Part shown: one piece after another, positions 23,901-34,599 of the stretch
How the letters are laid out: the number at the start of each line of letters is the position of its first letter
How positions within the stretch are numbered: the stretch's first letter is position 1
Assembly (NCBI GenBank): GCA_018398765.1
Contig: JAHBMJ010002227.1
Span: forward strand, 34,117 to 86,752
Source: Chromera velia
Lineage: Eukaryota; Sar; Chromeraceae
Direction: 5' to 3'
DNA length: 52,636 bases
The notes under the pieces: generated by a model
Told to the model about the DNA's origin: nothing
The model's input: the letters and a program-made list of their open reading frames with translations, nothing else
The model's database searches: none
Program-made: the position numbers and the translations under genes

Positions 23901-24612
23901 CACAGTTGAGGTAGCAGCCCGCCCCTGGGTGAGTTTGTTTCTTTTTGGCCGAAAAGCATCTACACTGTTGGATTCAGGTGTACAGACCAGTCTGATCAAC
24001 ATCTCTTTCCTTGCATCTGCAGAGCATGAAATGCAGACAGCGAGTGTCGGTTTGAGTGCGTTGGGGAACAATAGAATTTCGGTAGTGGGAGAGACGTGTG
24101 CAGAGTTTTCGCATGAGTCTGTACCCGAAAAAATTTTTAAGCACCCAGTACTAGTGATGGAGAATTCAGAGTATGATGTGGTTCTTGGAATAGATTTTCT
24201 TCGATCCCGATCTGATGTTTCTTTTGAACTTTTTGGGAGGGAAAGGCTATATATGGGAGACCTTCCTCCCTTTGAGGTCTGGTATGATGATGGTCTGAAA
24301 TTGATAAAGGTGTGTGCCGTGAAGAGGACGCGTATACCCCGATGGCACCGCTCCCTCCTTCAAGTGTCCATTGATGCCCCAGATGGTTCGAAAGTCCTTA
24401 TCCGAAAGAACTTCCCCCGTAGCCATCCTAGTCTGGCTGTTCCTGCTCAGCTGACTACCATGCAGGGAGGCATCGCAGTCATTGAGGTCACAAACATTTC
24501 CCGTTCCAAAATCATAGTCAGTTCAAAGACAGCACTGTCCTTTGCAGAGCCACCCTCTCACATTGCGGCGGTGACTGCTGTGAACGCAGAAAAACGGCAC
24601 GCAGGACCATAG
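23880..24612 (+). pseudogene. Gypsy-like aspartic protease region
   Basis: The frame ending with a stop at 24610 contains STLLDSGVQTSLINISFL, the aspartic protease active-site loop (D-S-G), and then VVLGIDFLRS, the second conserved block of retroelement proteases. The following 150 residues link to reverse transcriptase and show no further known domain. The protease would process the polyprotein. Confidence 0.78.
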
Positions 24613-24799
24613 AGCATGGAGACGACCCAGACGGCCGAGAGACTGGAGAGATGTGATCGCATGTCCTCAGGAAAACCGCTGGAAGTGCAGTCCGGGGAGC
24701 AGGCCCCGACACGTACACTCTCGGTCAGTCGCTCCACCTATTTTTTTGAATACACAGAGTGCAGATACGCATCCCTTGCTTCGCTCTTCTTTCTCTTCT

Positions 24800-25789
24800 C
24801 GCTTGCAGACTCCTCCAAAGGCAGACGTACCTATGGAGTCTTCAAAGGACCTTCCTCCGATCGATTTGGAGAAGGTCATCTCAGATGTCCCACAGGAGAT
24901 GAAGGGGGAGTATGTGGGTTTCTTGGGGGAATTTAGAGACCTGTGGTCACGGGGACGTTTTGATTTGGGAGAATTGAAGGTGGGGGGGAAGCCTTATGAA
25001 GCGACTATCCCCACAGAGACGAGCGTTCCCATCAGATAGCAGTAGGACCGAATCCCCTATCACCAGCGAGAGGGTGTGAAGAAACAATTGGATGCAATAC
25101 AGAGTGCAGGGATCATTCAACCCTCGCATTCCCCATGGGCAGCTTTGGTTGTTCTTGTCAAGAAACCTGACTGCTCAACCCGATTCTTCCTCGACTTTCG
25201 ACGACTCAATGCAGCTACCAAGCGGGATCTCTTTGTACTCCCACGTATCCAGGAGATACTTAACAAGCTTGCCGGCTCGTCAGTGTTCTCTATCCTTGAC
25301 TACACCTCGGGCTTCCATCAGCTTTCTTTGAAGGAAGGGGACAGAGAGAAGACAGCCTTCATCACTCTGTTTGAGCTGTTTGAATTTCTTCGTATGCCCT
25401 TTGGTTTAGTCAACGCACCCGCCCTTTTCCAACGAGTAATAACGTTCGTCCTCGTATTGCTCCCACGAGAGATAGCACTTGTCTACGTCGATGATGTGAT
25501 CATCTTCTCTCGCAGTCACGCCGAGCACTTGCAGAACCTCCGTGAGGTCTTCACCCTTGTTCGTACCGCTGGTCTGAAGCTCCGCCTCGAAAAGGCACAG
25601 ATTGGAAAGGCACAGGTGAAGTACCTAGGTCACACCGTATCCGCCCGTGGAGTCCGTCCAAGTCAAAAGAACACGGAGAAGGTAAAGAACTGGCCGACCC
25701 TGACCATCCGAGCCTTCGCACATTCGTTTATTTGTGCAACTACTACCAAACTTTTGTGGAGGGGTCTACGCGGATTGCCCATCCGCTGA
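24800..25789 (+). pseudogene. Gypsy-like reverse transcriptase
   Basis: From about 24836 the frame reads into the pre-RT linker, is broken by two TAG codons at 25037-25045, and resumes as an almost intact reverse transcriptase: [69 protein letters not shown] with the YVDD catalytic box, and [14 protein letters not shown] frame change near 25700 shifts the thumb region to the next frame. Confidence 0.9.
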
Positions 25790-26330
25790 ATCAACTGTTA
25801 CGTCCTTTCAATGAGAACAAGCAGCCCCTTCCCTTTCTTTGGACAGCCGCAGCCGATGAAGCCTTCCAGGAGCTCCGCAAGCGTCTCACTGAACCACCCA
25901 TCCTTTCTGTCTCTAACATACATACCCCATTCATTGTGAAACCGGATGCTTGTAACATTTCGATTGGGGATGTTTTGGTATAAATCAAGGACGAGAGGGA
26001 GAGTGTGATCACATATGCAAGCAAGGGATTACAGGGGGTGGAGCTGAATTATGGAGCTCCAGAGTGAGAGCCTCTGGCAAATGTGTTTTGCTGCAGGCAG
26101 TGGCGATACTACCTGCATGGCAGTTCCGTTTTCTTGCGGGAGATCCAGACCGATCACAAACCGAATCTAGCAATGCAGAAGAACAAGTTGGCGAACAAGA
26201 GAATCAAGAAATAGGCTCTCGAATTGCAGGAGTATGGATTGCAGTTTTTGCATAAAGAGGGGAAGTCCCACACCGATGCAGATACTGTTTCCTGTCTGCC
26301 TGTCCTGAGACAGGTAGAGCATTCAACAGA
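25732..26330 (+). pseudogene. Gypsy-like RNase H region
   Basis: After the frame change the sequence reads [20 protein letters not shown] and ADEAFQELRKRLTEPPIL, the usual connection, then FIVKPDACNISIGDVL, where the family normally has TDAS. A TAA follows at about 25981. The rest is spread over two frames with more stops, including the ALELQEYGLQFLHKEGK segment near 26215-26265. Confidence 0.75.
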
Positions 26331-26371
26331 CACAGGCGCTCCCCTTTGTCAGCATTGTTTCCTTCCTTTGG

Positions 26372-27565
26372 ATGGGAGCACTCCCCCTCAGATCAGGATT
26401 TGATGCAGCAGTGGCAAGAGTGAAGGTAATCGAAGCCAAGTCCGCACCCATACAAGCAATCGTTCCTTTCTTGGAGAAGGTGCGACGTGCAGAGCCAACA
26501 GAGGTGGAGGTGAAAGATGTGTTTGAGTATCTGCAGAAGAAGTCTCTTCCGAAGGATCTTCAGCGCCGACAGACGGTGCTAGCACAGGAGTCTTTATTCG
26601 AGTTGAGGGATGGCTTGCTCTACAGGTTTTCAAGTGAGTCTGAACAGTTGTCTGTCCCTGCCTATTTGAGAGAGACGGTGCTGGTGATGCACCACAATTA
26701 TCCCATAGTAGGACACACAGCAACAAAGAAGCTAACAGCTCGGCTTCTCACTAAATCTTGGTGGCCAGGTCTGCGTAAGAATGTGCGCAGCTGGGTCTAC
26801 AAATGCCACCCTTGTCAGGAGAAAAGAGCACAAGCACCGTAACACAACTCACAGACTGTTCCCGTCCCCACTTGACCCTTCCAGAAGGTCGGTATTGACG
26901 TGAAAGGTCCTTTGCCTACCTTCCGTAGAGGCAACCAATTTGTCCTTGTCATCACGTGTGCCCTTACACGATGACCAGAGACCTTTGCCTTGCCAGAGGT
27001 CCCCGCATGGGTTATTGCAAAGATTCTTTTCGAGGAGATCATCTGCAGGTATGGCTTTATCGAGGAGTTGGTGTCGGACAGGGGGACAAACTTCCTTAGC
27101 GAGATTGTGAGGGAGCTCCTTACCCTCATGAAGGTCCGTCACCATACCACAACAGGGTATCATCCACAGGCGAACGGCATCCCTGAGCGATTCAATCGTT
27201 CGTGAGCTGAGGGAGTGGGGAAGCAGTTAGATCAAGAGAAAGGGGATTGAGATCTCTATCTCCAGCCGTACAATGCAGCATACCGCACTGCTTCCCATGC
27301 TGAGACAGGTCTCTCTCCCTTTAAATTGTTGTTTGCTCACACGCCGCAGTCGGTGCTGCATGTGCAACCACCGCCTGAGGGAGCGAGGTCTCCGCCTGTC
27401 TGTTATGACGACTACTACGGATTCATTCGACAAGAACGTGTGCAGAAGATCGACAGAGCAGTCACAAGAGCAGAGAAAGAGAGGCAAGCAAGGGAAAGGC
27501 GTAATCCCCCTCCGATGACGCAAAGATTCCATCTAGGGGTCGGGGGACCGTGTGTTTCTGTGTAG
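26372..27565 (+). pseudogene. Gypsy-like integrase
   Basis: The zinc-binding part appears in VLVMHHNYPIVGHTATKKL and WVYKCHPCQEKRAQ. The core follows with FQKVGIDVKGPLPTF (first Asp), IEELVSDRGTNFLSEI (second Asp) and GYHPQANGIPERFNRS (Glu), so all three catalytic residues are still present. Stops break it at about 26840, 26871, 26972, 27202, 27247 and 27563. Confidence 0.87.
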
Positions 27566-27629
27566 ACCTCCAAATCTGATGGAGAAGTAACCCGCCTTTG
27601 AGGCGAGAGCAGAAGGAACCTATGTAGTC

Positions 27630-28178
27630 GTGGGGACACCGAGGAACAGACCACATGTGACCATGATCAGGCCTTTAGGGGGAAAGAAGAGAGACATGGT
27701 GAGTTCAGACAGATTGCAATTATGGGAGGCAAAGGATGGAGAGAAGGAAGAGAATGAAAAGAGTGAGCAGAGTGAGGCAGAGGAAGACTCTGCACTGCCG
27801 AGAGAAGAGAGACAGCAGGAGGAGAAGAGAGCAGCTGCGCAGACGAGAAGATCGTCTGAAAGAGAAGGAGCGATCATTCCACCAGGCACTCCTCGATCGG
27901 ACTTTCGATTGGCAAGAGATCCTGAGTTGGAGGATTTGTTAGATGAGTTGGGACTGGGAGATGAGTTGGAAGTACCTGCTCAAGTAGTAGAGGGGCGGAA
28001 GCGGGGAGCCCGATGGAAGGGCCCTTCGCCAGTCCACATCTCTGACAGCAAGGAAACGTACCGAGTCTCGTTCGACGACGGAACGTTTACCCGGTTGTCA
28101 GAGAAAGAGATTGACTTGCCTGAGATGGTTCAAGAATTTGAAAGAGAGAAAGAAAAGGTTTTGATAGGACTGAGTTGA
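27630..28178 (+). pseudogene. Gypsy polyprotein C-terminus with Tudor-like module
   Basis: This 182-residue frame follows the integrase. It starts with a Glu/Lys/Arg-rich low-complexity linker and ends with a compact module, RGARWKGPSPVHISDS then ETYRVSFDDGTFTRLSEKEI. The pattern of a basic Trp-containing strand, a short loop, then Y-x-V-x-F-D-D-G is that of Tudor/Agenet-like small barrels. In chromoviruses a chromodomain sits at this place and directs integration. A Tudor-like fold here is my inference. Confidence 0.6.
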
Positions 28179-28286
28179 ATGATTTTTATGCTTCCGGAAC
28201 CTTGTAATCATTGCACTGATTTGCATATGCTGATGTTGAGGTCCTTTCTATTCTTTCCTTTTTGCGTTCTACTCAGGGACGAGCAG

Positions 28287-28301
28287 AGTTAAGGGGGGGA
28301 A
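28287..28301 (+). other. Polypurine tract of the gypsy-like element
   Basis: AGTTAAGGGGGGGAA lies directly before the TG of the 3' LTR, the expected place for the plus-strand primer. Confidence 0.75.
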
Positions 28302-28772
28302 TGGTTCTTAGGGACCAGAAAGAATTTATGCGCTAGTTCATACGTGCACGCCGAGCGATAAAGAAAGCGCAAGGCGATGTCAAGCAGTAAGCACTGCGCG
28401 CATATGCAGAGCGCTCATGCAGTTTGCAATGCATGCATGAATATATGGAAAAAGAAATAACACAGAAGTGAGTTCACACAAAACAGAATAACACAGAGAC
28501 AGAACAGACATCAGAAAGACGGAATGATGATCCGATACAGCAAGTACAGAGGTGACATGCATTTAAGTGGACCGATGCAGATAAATACTGTACTGCATGT
28601 ATCCTACGTGCACGCATGCAGTCTGACTGACCGATTGTATCTGTTCTGAGTAGCCAACCTGGAATCTCTCTAGAAGGAGTCAAAAGATGAACGACCAGAC
28701 GAACAGACCTTTACGTAGATACACGTAAATAGAAGTCGTAGTCCTATATGCTAGCCCTACGTATGCTTAACA
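28302..28772 (+). repeat. 3' LTR of the gypsy-like element
   Basis: Starts TGGTTCTTAGGGACC and ends GCTTAACA, followed by ACATG, the target duplication. It matches the 5' LTR at 22835-23277 with small insertions, for example near its start and around 28525. Confidence 0.9.
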
Positions 28773-29587
28773 ACATGCTAGGTTGGCCAGAGCCTAAGTG
28801 GTGGCTTATTGGCTTTAACCTAAACTCATTCATTTACTACTTCTAGTAGTTCATTCACCCTGCAAAAAAAAAAAAGATCTCAATTTTATTTTAAATTCTA
28901 TGATGATGACGATTGAGGGTTAAATCCTAAATTTAGCGACGTCAAATCCTAAACCACTAGCAAGGCTTTAATTGAAGACAACCTAGAGCACACATTCATT
29001 GAGGGACCTCCCTGAACCTAATGTCCACTTGAAAAAAAAATATCAAGATCGTCCGCGCCTACGGCGCAGCCAATCAAGTCTATCCAAATTTGCGGCCTAG
29101 CAAATCTCATTCAAAGAATATTAAAAAAAAATAAAAAATAATAACGTATAAATAAATCGATATATTGCCTTTAAAATACTATTCATGCCTAAGCTACGGG
29201 GCAGCACTCCTAGGTAGAACCCTAGTACTGTGCATGTTTATACTGTAATTGAAGATGATATAACATAGGTTCTAATAGGTTCTAACACTGTTTTTTGCTT
29301 TTCTAGACTCGTTAGTGTAAGGTTCTTTCAGATTCTTAAAGATTCTTTAAAAAAGAATCAAGTCTACATTGCGTCAAAGTGGTGTCTCCATTATTTGGTT
29401 CTTACTCTTTAGAGAAACCGCTAGAACCTAGGTTCTAGGAACCTAGATAAAAACCTATAAGAACCATTAAGAACCCCCCCTCTAAAGCTTCAAAAAGACT
29501 AAAAAGCTAATTTAGATGATTAAAATGATCTAAGCAAGCAAGACAGATGCTTACATATGCCAAAATTGACCGTCAAAATCATAAAAC

Positions 29588-30412
29588 TCAGCTGTCAACT
29601 CGCTTTTTCTTCTCTTCAAACAGACTTACAAGACGAGCAAGCTCTTCGTCTTTCATGAAGATGGTTTCATTCATTTCATGCGCATGCTGAATGTAAAAGA
29701 ACATAGAAGAACGTGGGACGTTATCGACGTAAATTTTTTTAGGCTTCCTGTTTTGGCCTAACTGCCAAAGGAGAGAGAAAGCGCGCATGTCGGCTAAGTC
29801 GGTCGAAGCCTCGTCGGACTCAGGATATATATGCACAGCAATCCGGTACAGTTCATCTAGATCCCTTTCTTCATCTTCGACGTGTGCAATCGCTTGCAAC
29901 CCTGAGGGCTCAAAAGCTTTCTTTTTGTCATTCCACGACAAAATGTTCACCACCTTGGAAACGTACCAACTCAGTTTTCTCTCCAAGCCTTCACCTTCAT
30001 CATACTGGCACGCCACGAGTTGTCCCACCATGATAAAATACTCGCCTTTCCAAATCAATGCCTGACTGTAGGACTTCGCACGCACTCTCACCCCCCGATC
30101 GTTTGACAACTTCTCTTGATACAAGAGAGCACAAACCGCACTCAACCGCACCATACCGCGGTTTAGTACTTTAAAGGAGACAACCCCAGTCACCTCCGCT
30201 TGCTTCTCTTCAGGTGTTGTCACCACTTGTGCAAAGACAGAAAGGAACTGTTCTTGTGCTGCATCTTCTGTTTGAATCTGCTCCCACAAACTTTCGAGTT
30301 CTTCTCCCTCTGGTGTGGCATCCAACTTAATGGGGATCTCTACATCCATCACCACCCACTCGTCATCTTCAATGCCCCCCCCCTTTTCCAATGTTTTCCC
30401 TCTACCTCTCAC
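29588..30412 (-). CDS. Unknown 274-residue protein inside the inverted-repeat element
   Basis: An uninterrupted frame from an ATG at 30412 to a stop at 29588 gives an acidic protein (DDEWVVMDVEIPIKLDATPE near the start, LARLVSLFEEKKKRVDS at the end). The middle is a mix of strands, for example GEYFIMVGQLVACQYDEGEG then LSWYVSKVVNILSWNDKKK, which faintly resembles BAH/PWWP-like small barrels, but I cannot assign a family. No signal peptide or membrane segment is visible. Intact coding over 825 bp in an otherwise decayed, AT-rich area suggests it is, or recently was, under selection. It is the larger of two ORFs on the same strand within the element. Confidence 0.6.
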   Translation of the reverse strand: MRGRGKTLEKGGGIEDDEWVVMDVEIPIKLDATPEGEELESLWEQIQTEDAAQEQFLSVFAQVVTTPEEKQAEVTGVVSFKVLNRGMVRLSAVCALLYQEKLSNDRGVRVRAKSYSQALIWKGEYFIMVGQLVACQYDEGEGLERKLSWYVSKVVNILSWNDKKKAFEPSGLQAIAHVEDEERDLDELYRIAVHIYPESDEASTDLADMRAFSLLWQLGQNRKPKKIYVDNVPRSSMFFYIQHAHEMNETIFMKDEELARLVSLFEEKKKRVDS

Positions 30413-30883
30413 AATCTTTTTCTAACGTTTTCCAGTCGGATTGGTGGACAAACTTTTGAATATTTTCGTCGTGTTCAATGTTTCATAACTGGTTTTGGAC
30501 GGGTTTTTTGGGGTTCTTGGAGGATCAGACTGAAAAGGCTAGAACCTAGGTTCTAGGAACCTAAGAACCTAGAGGTGGAGACGTATAGTTTTTAAGCTCG
30601 AACCGAGTAAGAACCTTCAATCAATACTCTAAAAGTGTCATTGTTTTGTTTTTTAGAACTTCTTTTGCTTATGAAATAAGTTTAAAGTTTATTTTAAATG
30701 TTTTAGAGCTTAGATTACTACTACAAAGTCGTTCAATGACCACATCTATATTTCTGAGTGCCTCCCCGTAGTGCCTAAGTTTCGTACATATCATCATATA
30801 TAATCATACAATATCAATATTATATCCTAAATTACATTATGCATAGCTCGATACCAGTATACGGTCATATATAACATCTCTAT

Positions 30884-31437
30884 TCATTCATCTTCTGAAT
30901 CAAAATCAGCAAAATTGCTTAACCTGCAGATTTTATAGACTTGCACCTGCGTTTGGTGAGCTCGCACTCTGAAACCGCGCGTTTGACAAAGGGCAAGCCT
31001 CTTTTGTTGCTCTTGTCTCTCTGCTTCTCTCTGCTGGGCCTCACTCTGTTCTTCCCCAGCCGCTGCCAGAAAATTTGAAAACGAAGAAGCTTGGGCAGAG
31101 CTTGCAAGCGGAGAGACAACTAAGTCTTGTTGTGATGAAGACACAAGAAGGGGGCCGGGAAGGTGCGGAGACCGTTCACGAAAATCTGTATTCAAAATTT
31201 GTCTACAGTATTTCTCCTGAGTGGGGAGACCACTGCAGTAGCTGTCTCGCATCTGCGTACAAGTTAAACACAATTGCCCTTCCCACTTCCTTAACAGGAT
31301 TTCTTCCCTCAGTCAGGGTGAGAGAGCGGGCACGAAACTCATTTCTGGCCTCCTGCTTGCTCAGTGAAGACAGGCCGTTCACTGAAATTGCTCTTTGTCT
31401 CTCTCGCCTTCTCTGTCTCACTACGTTGGACTGCTGA
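30884..31437 (-). CDS. Unknown ORF pair upstream of the 274-residue ORF
   Basis: A frame ending at a stop at 30884 carries a Gln/Glu/Arg-rich helix (EEQSEAQQREAERQEQQKRL) and an acidic end FADFDSEDE. Its start is unclear: an ATG at 31273 is available, but the frame stays open further upstream, and an overlapping frame at 31421-31203 is also open. This may be the first ORF of the inverted-repeat element, possibly spliced. Family not recognised. Confidence 0.35.
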
Positions 31438-31611
31438 GTGCATACTACAAATTGATCTCCCTATAGGCAGTTGTAGTAGAAGAAGGAGCTTCAGGGTTGT
31501 TTAGATCTAGGTTTGGATACACTTGCACTTTGGCTAGCACTTTGGGAGACGAGTAGACACGCCTACGCATCTAGACACGCATGCAGCTGCGATTTTTTAG
31601 ACACCTAGCTG

Positions 31612-31775
31612 CATGCGGCACTGCCTTTTAAGACACCGCCCGTGCCTGCGGCACAGCCGGTCAAGACACTGCCCGCGCCTGCGGCGCTGTCTTTCAAAAC
31701 ACCGCCCGCACCTGCAGCATGGGCCTTCAAGATACCGCCCACGACTGCGGCGCAGGCGTTCAAGCCTATCTAAAA
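31612..31775. repeat. Minisatellite of about 36 bp near the right terminus
   Basis: Four to five units of the form ACACCGCCCGNNCCTGCGGC followed by GCNGNCNTTCAAG lie in tandem. A single related unit is present near the left end at about 29045-29075. The array is part of the subterminal region of the 29004-31818 element. Confidence 0.75.
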
Positions 31776-31839
31776 ATGCGGCCCCACCATTCAAGTGGAT
31801 CTTAGGTTCAGGGAGGTACATTGAGAGGGGGGGATGAGG

Positions 31840-32247
31840 AAGCCTGCATGCTAATCGGATCGATTCGCCTCACTGGCAGCTTGCCTGATCGATAGAATGA
31901 ACCTTCTTGGGACAGTCGGCTATAGCTTTAGAACCGCTTCTAATTAATTATTTTTTAGAAATATTATCTCTAGTGTTATCTAGAATGTTTAATATATATT
32001 CCATAAATAACGAGGTTATTCAACGTTTTTTACTCTTTTTTTAATACCATTCTTCTACGCGAGCTTCTATGACTTTAAGTTTTCAAAAGTTTTTCATCAA
32101 TCTTAAGATTTTCAACATATGCATACAACGTTCAATACAAATTATTCTAGTGCAAGTTCATACAATTTGATTCATCATGATGCTTTAGATATATGGCTGG
32201 GGATAACATGCCTTCAGAAGATTACGTCGACCATTCTGTATCCCAAC
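31840..32247. other. AT-rich spacer without visible gene
   Basis: A T-rich and A-rich stretch between the inverted-repeat element and the next degraded coding region. I see no open frame, RNA gene or repeat that I can name. Confidence 0.5.
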
Positions 32248-33699
32248 TCACACCCCTGACAGCTTCGGGATAATGATTGTATAGAATTGCATACTGTCAG
32301 TCCCTTCATAACCCCGGGACTTGTTCCACTCCACTACCTCGCAGCTGCGGAATCCTTCTACTAGTAGTACTCCCTGGATCATCAAACCCTCTCGATGATT
32401 TAGTCCTGGACCAAAGAAGAATCTTTTGTGCACCCATCTCTCTCCTCCCACCCCTGTGCAATTGGACATGCAAAGAATTGAAAAATGCAGACCGACAGCT
32501 GAGGGTCAGAGTCCTCTTCTACAACTGCTTTGGTGCATTCCCTTCTTCTCTTATGAGTGGAAGTCTGTAAGTCAAGATTCTCCTGTACAGTCTGGAGGAA
32601 GTCCCCACCCTTCCACAATAGTTCAGAAAAGTGGTTTGAAGCCAAATAGAGCAGCTCTCCTCGTCTGCAGGAGACTGTTGAAGGGAAACTGTTGGCTTCT
32701 TCCACTCTAATCAGCCTTTCATACTCCCCTTTCATCTCTTCGACCTGGTGCCGCTGTTGCTCCTGTTACTCTGTACTGTTGGGATTCTATAAATATGTCG
32801 CCCTTAGCATCGCCTCGTCCTCGTGCCTTTCCACCCCTTCTGCCTCTGTTCAGACCTGGATGAAGCGCAGCTGAGGCTGCGGCCTTTACTGCACTGGGCC
32901 CACCTCCTCGTCTACGTCTACATCCGTAAAGGCGCCCCCGTCCACGTCTATGGGGAGCGCCATCACCCATGGGAGGCCTACCTTGACCCTCCCCAGGCAC
33001 AACAGGAGGTACAACACCTGCAGGAGCGGCGGGCGCGCCCCCCTATCCTCCACCGCCCCCTTCCACCACTTGTCACAGTGCCCCCCCACCCCCGCCTCCT
33101 GCTGCTGCAGCCGCTTGCTGCTGTTATTGTTGCTGCTGTTGTACCCCCCACCCCCGTCTCCTACTACTGCAACCGCTTGCTACTGCTGTTATTGCTGCTG
33201 TTGCTGTTGACTGAAGAGAGCGACTGCTGCTTAATGATGTTATACGACCTAACAGTTACGGTTGCTATAAGTCAGCAACGCTTAGCATACTCCAGGCTCT
33301 GAACACTTTTTTGTGCATATCTTGCCAAGCTAAAATAATAAGCAAGAGCTCTGTTCGATGCTGTAATAGTTCTTCTTTTGTCGATCAGAGCGTTGCCCTC
33401 AAAAAGCTCTTTATTAACAAGTTCTACGATAAGTTTCTCGATCTCTGCCGCCACTCTTTCTAATGCCAACACATATGGTCTGGCGGCCTCATGGAGAATG
33501 AAAGGGCCAGAGTATCGCAGCAGGACAGCCCCTGCAACTTCTGTGAAGAAAGCTGAAGATCCTGCAACTTCTTCTTCAACGCAGCTTCTTTCAGCTGGAC
33601 AATCTTGACTCCTGGAAGGGAAGCAAAAGCAGACAGTCCAGAGACTACTACACGTGCGGCTGGCAGAGCCTTGAAAGTGACGATCATGGCGGTCTCCAT
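32248..33699 (-). pseudogene. Degraded unknown coding region
   Basis: Several minus-strand segments look coding but sit in different frames. One starts METAMIVTFKALPAARVVVS at 33699; a second frame overlaps it and runs to a stop at 33272 (RPYVLALERVAAEIEKLIVE and ASNRALAYYFSLARYAQK); a Gln-, Gly- and Arg-rich part follows at 32719-33210; the last parts are at 32735-32248 (RRGELLYLASNHFSELLWKG and MIQGVLLVEGFRSCEVVEW). The order would suit a gag-like polyprotein or a spliced gene. I found no diagnostic motif and no clean splice phases, so this is best called a degraded region of unknown origin. Confidence 0.35.
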
Positions 33700-33859
33700 C
33701 AGATGATCGACAATTTAAAATTTATAAGTGCTGCACAGAGAGAGGGTGGGGAAAAGAGGGGGAGACAGAGAAACTTCTGTCAATGCAGAAAAAGTATCAG
33801 GGCATCCTCATGCAGGGGGTACATAGAGGGCTTTACAGATGCCAGTAGGCCCATGCATG

Positions 33860-34493
33860 CACTGTCTGTGTGTCCCTGTCTGTGTATATGTTTTCCTATT
33901 TGATTGTCCGTCTGTCAATTTTTGATTGGCTGTCAAAGGTGATATTCCATCTGTCTGGCTACCTGGCTGCCTGTCCGTCTATCTGCTTAGCTGGCCGTCT
34001 GTCTGCTTCCCTGTACAAGAACCTGTCAGTCTGTCTTCCTGTCTGCCTGCCTTTCTATTTATCTCTTCTCTGTGCAGCTGTCTGTCTTAACCTCTATGTC
34101 AGTCTGCCTGCCTGCTTGTCTATCCGTACATATGCCAATGTGTCCGTCTATCTCTTCGCTTTTCTACCTGTTGCCTGTTTGACTGTCTACCTGTCTGTCT
34201 CTCTGCCTGTCTGCCTGTCTGTCTCTTTGTCTGTGTGTGTCTGTCTGTATCTGTCGGACTTTGTCTATGTCTAGGTCTATGTTTAAGTGTGTCTGTCTAG
34301 GTCTCTCTCTGTCTGTCTATGTGTGTCTGTGTCTGCTTGTATCTGACTATGTCTATTTCTGCCTGTCTCTCTCTTAGTCTATCTCTATTTGTCTGTCTCT
34401 CTGTTTGTTTGTCTGTCCGTCCATCCGTCTGTCTGTCCATCAGTCTGCCTGCCTGTCTGTCTGTCTGTCTACGTCTGTCTGCTTGCCTTTCTC

Positions 34494-34532
<39 letters not shown>

Positions 34533-34591
34533 ATCTGTCTGTCTGTCTGTCTGTCTTTCTGTCTGTCTGTCTGTCTGTCTGTCGAAGAGGT
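33860..34591. repeat. Degenerate (TGTC)n microsatellite
   Basis: About 730 bp of CTGT/CTGC tetranucleotide repeats, most regular at 34440-34581. All open frames across it (Cys/Leu/Ser-rich) are products of the repeat and not genes. Confidence 0.9.
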
Positions 34592-34599
34592 TCTCATGA

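Larger units (their letters stand above)
22835..28772 (+). mobile_element. Full-length Ty3/gypsy-like LTR retrotransposon, inactive
   Basis: Two LTRs (443 and 471 bp) bound the element, and the 5-bp target duplication ACATG is perfect (22830-22834 and 28773-28777). A primer site follows the left LTR and a polypurine tract precedes the right LTR. Domain order gag, protease, reverse transcriptase, RNase H, integrase is that of Ty3/gypsy. At least ten in-frame stops and several frame changes make it non-functional. Many stops look like Gln or Arg codons changed by C-to-T (CAG to TAG, CAA to TAA). Confidence 0.92.
29004..31818 (-). mobile_element. Putative DNA transposon with inverted termini and two ORFs
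   Basis: Both ends carry an inverted ACCTCCCTGAACCTAA followed, after a two-base difference, by TCCACTTGA. The direct flank CATTGAG occurs at 28997-29003 and 31819-31825, consistent with a target duplication of 7 bp or a longer degenerate one. Inside both ends a CGGCGCAG-centred unit is repeated, once on the left and about five times on the right. Two minus-strand ORFs lie within (30884-31437 and 29588-30412). Clusters of GAACCTAG/GGTTCTTA motifs stand on both sides of the second ORF (29421-29450 and 30538-30570). I recognise no transposase, so the class is open. Confidence 0.6.

Noticed and set aside
31612-31775. CRISPR-like regular array
   Set aside because: The units are contiguous tandem repeats without unique spacers and lie inside a eukaryotic inverted-repeat element.
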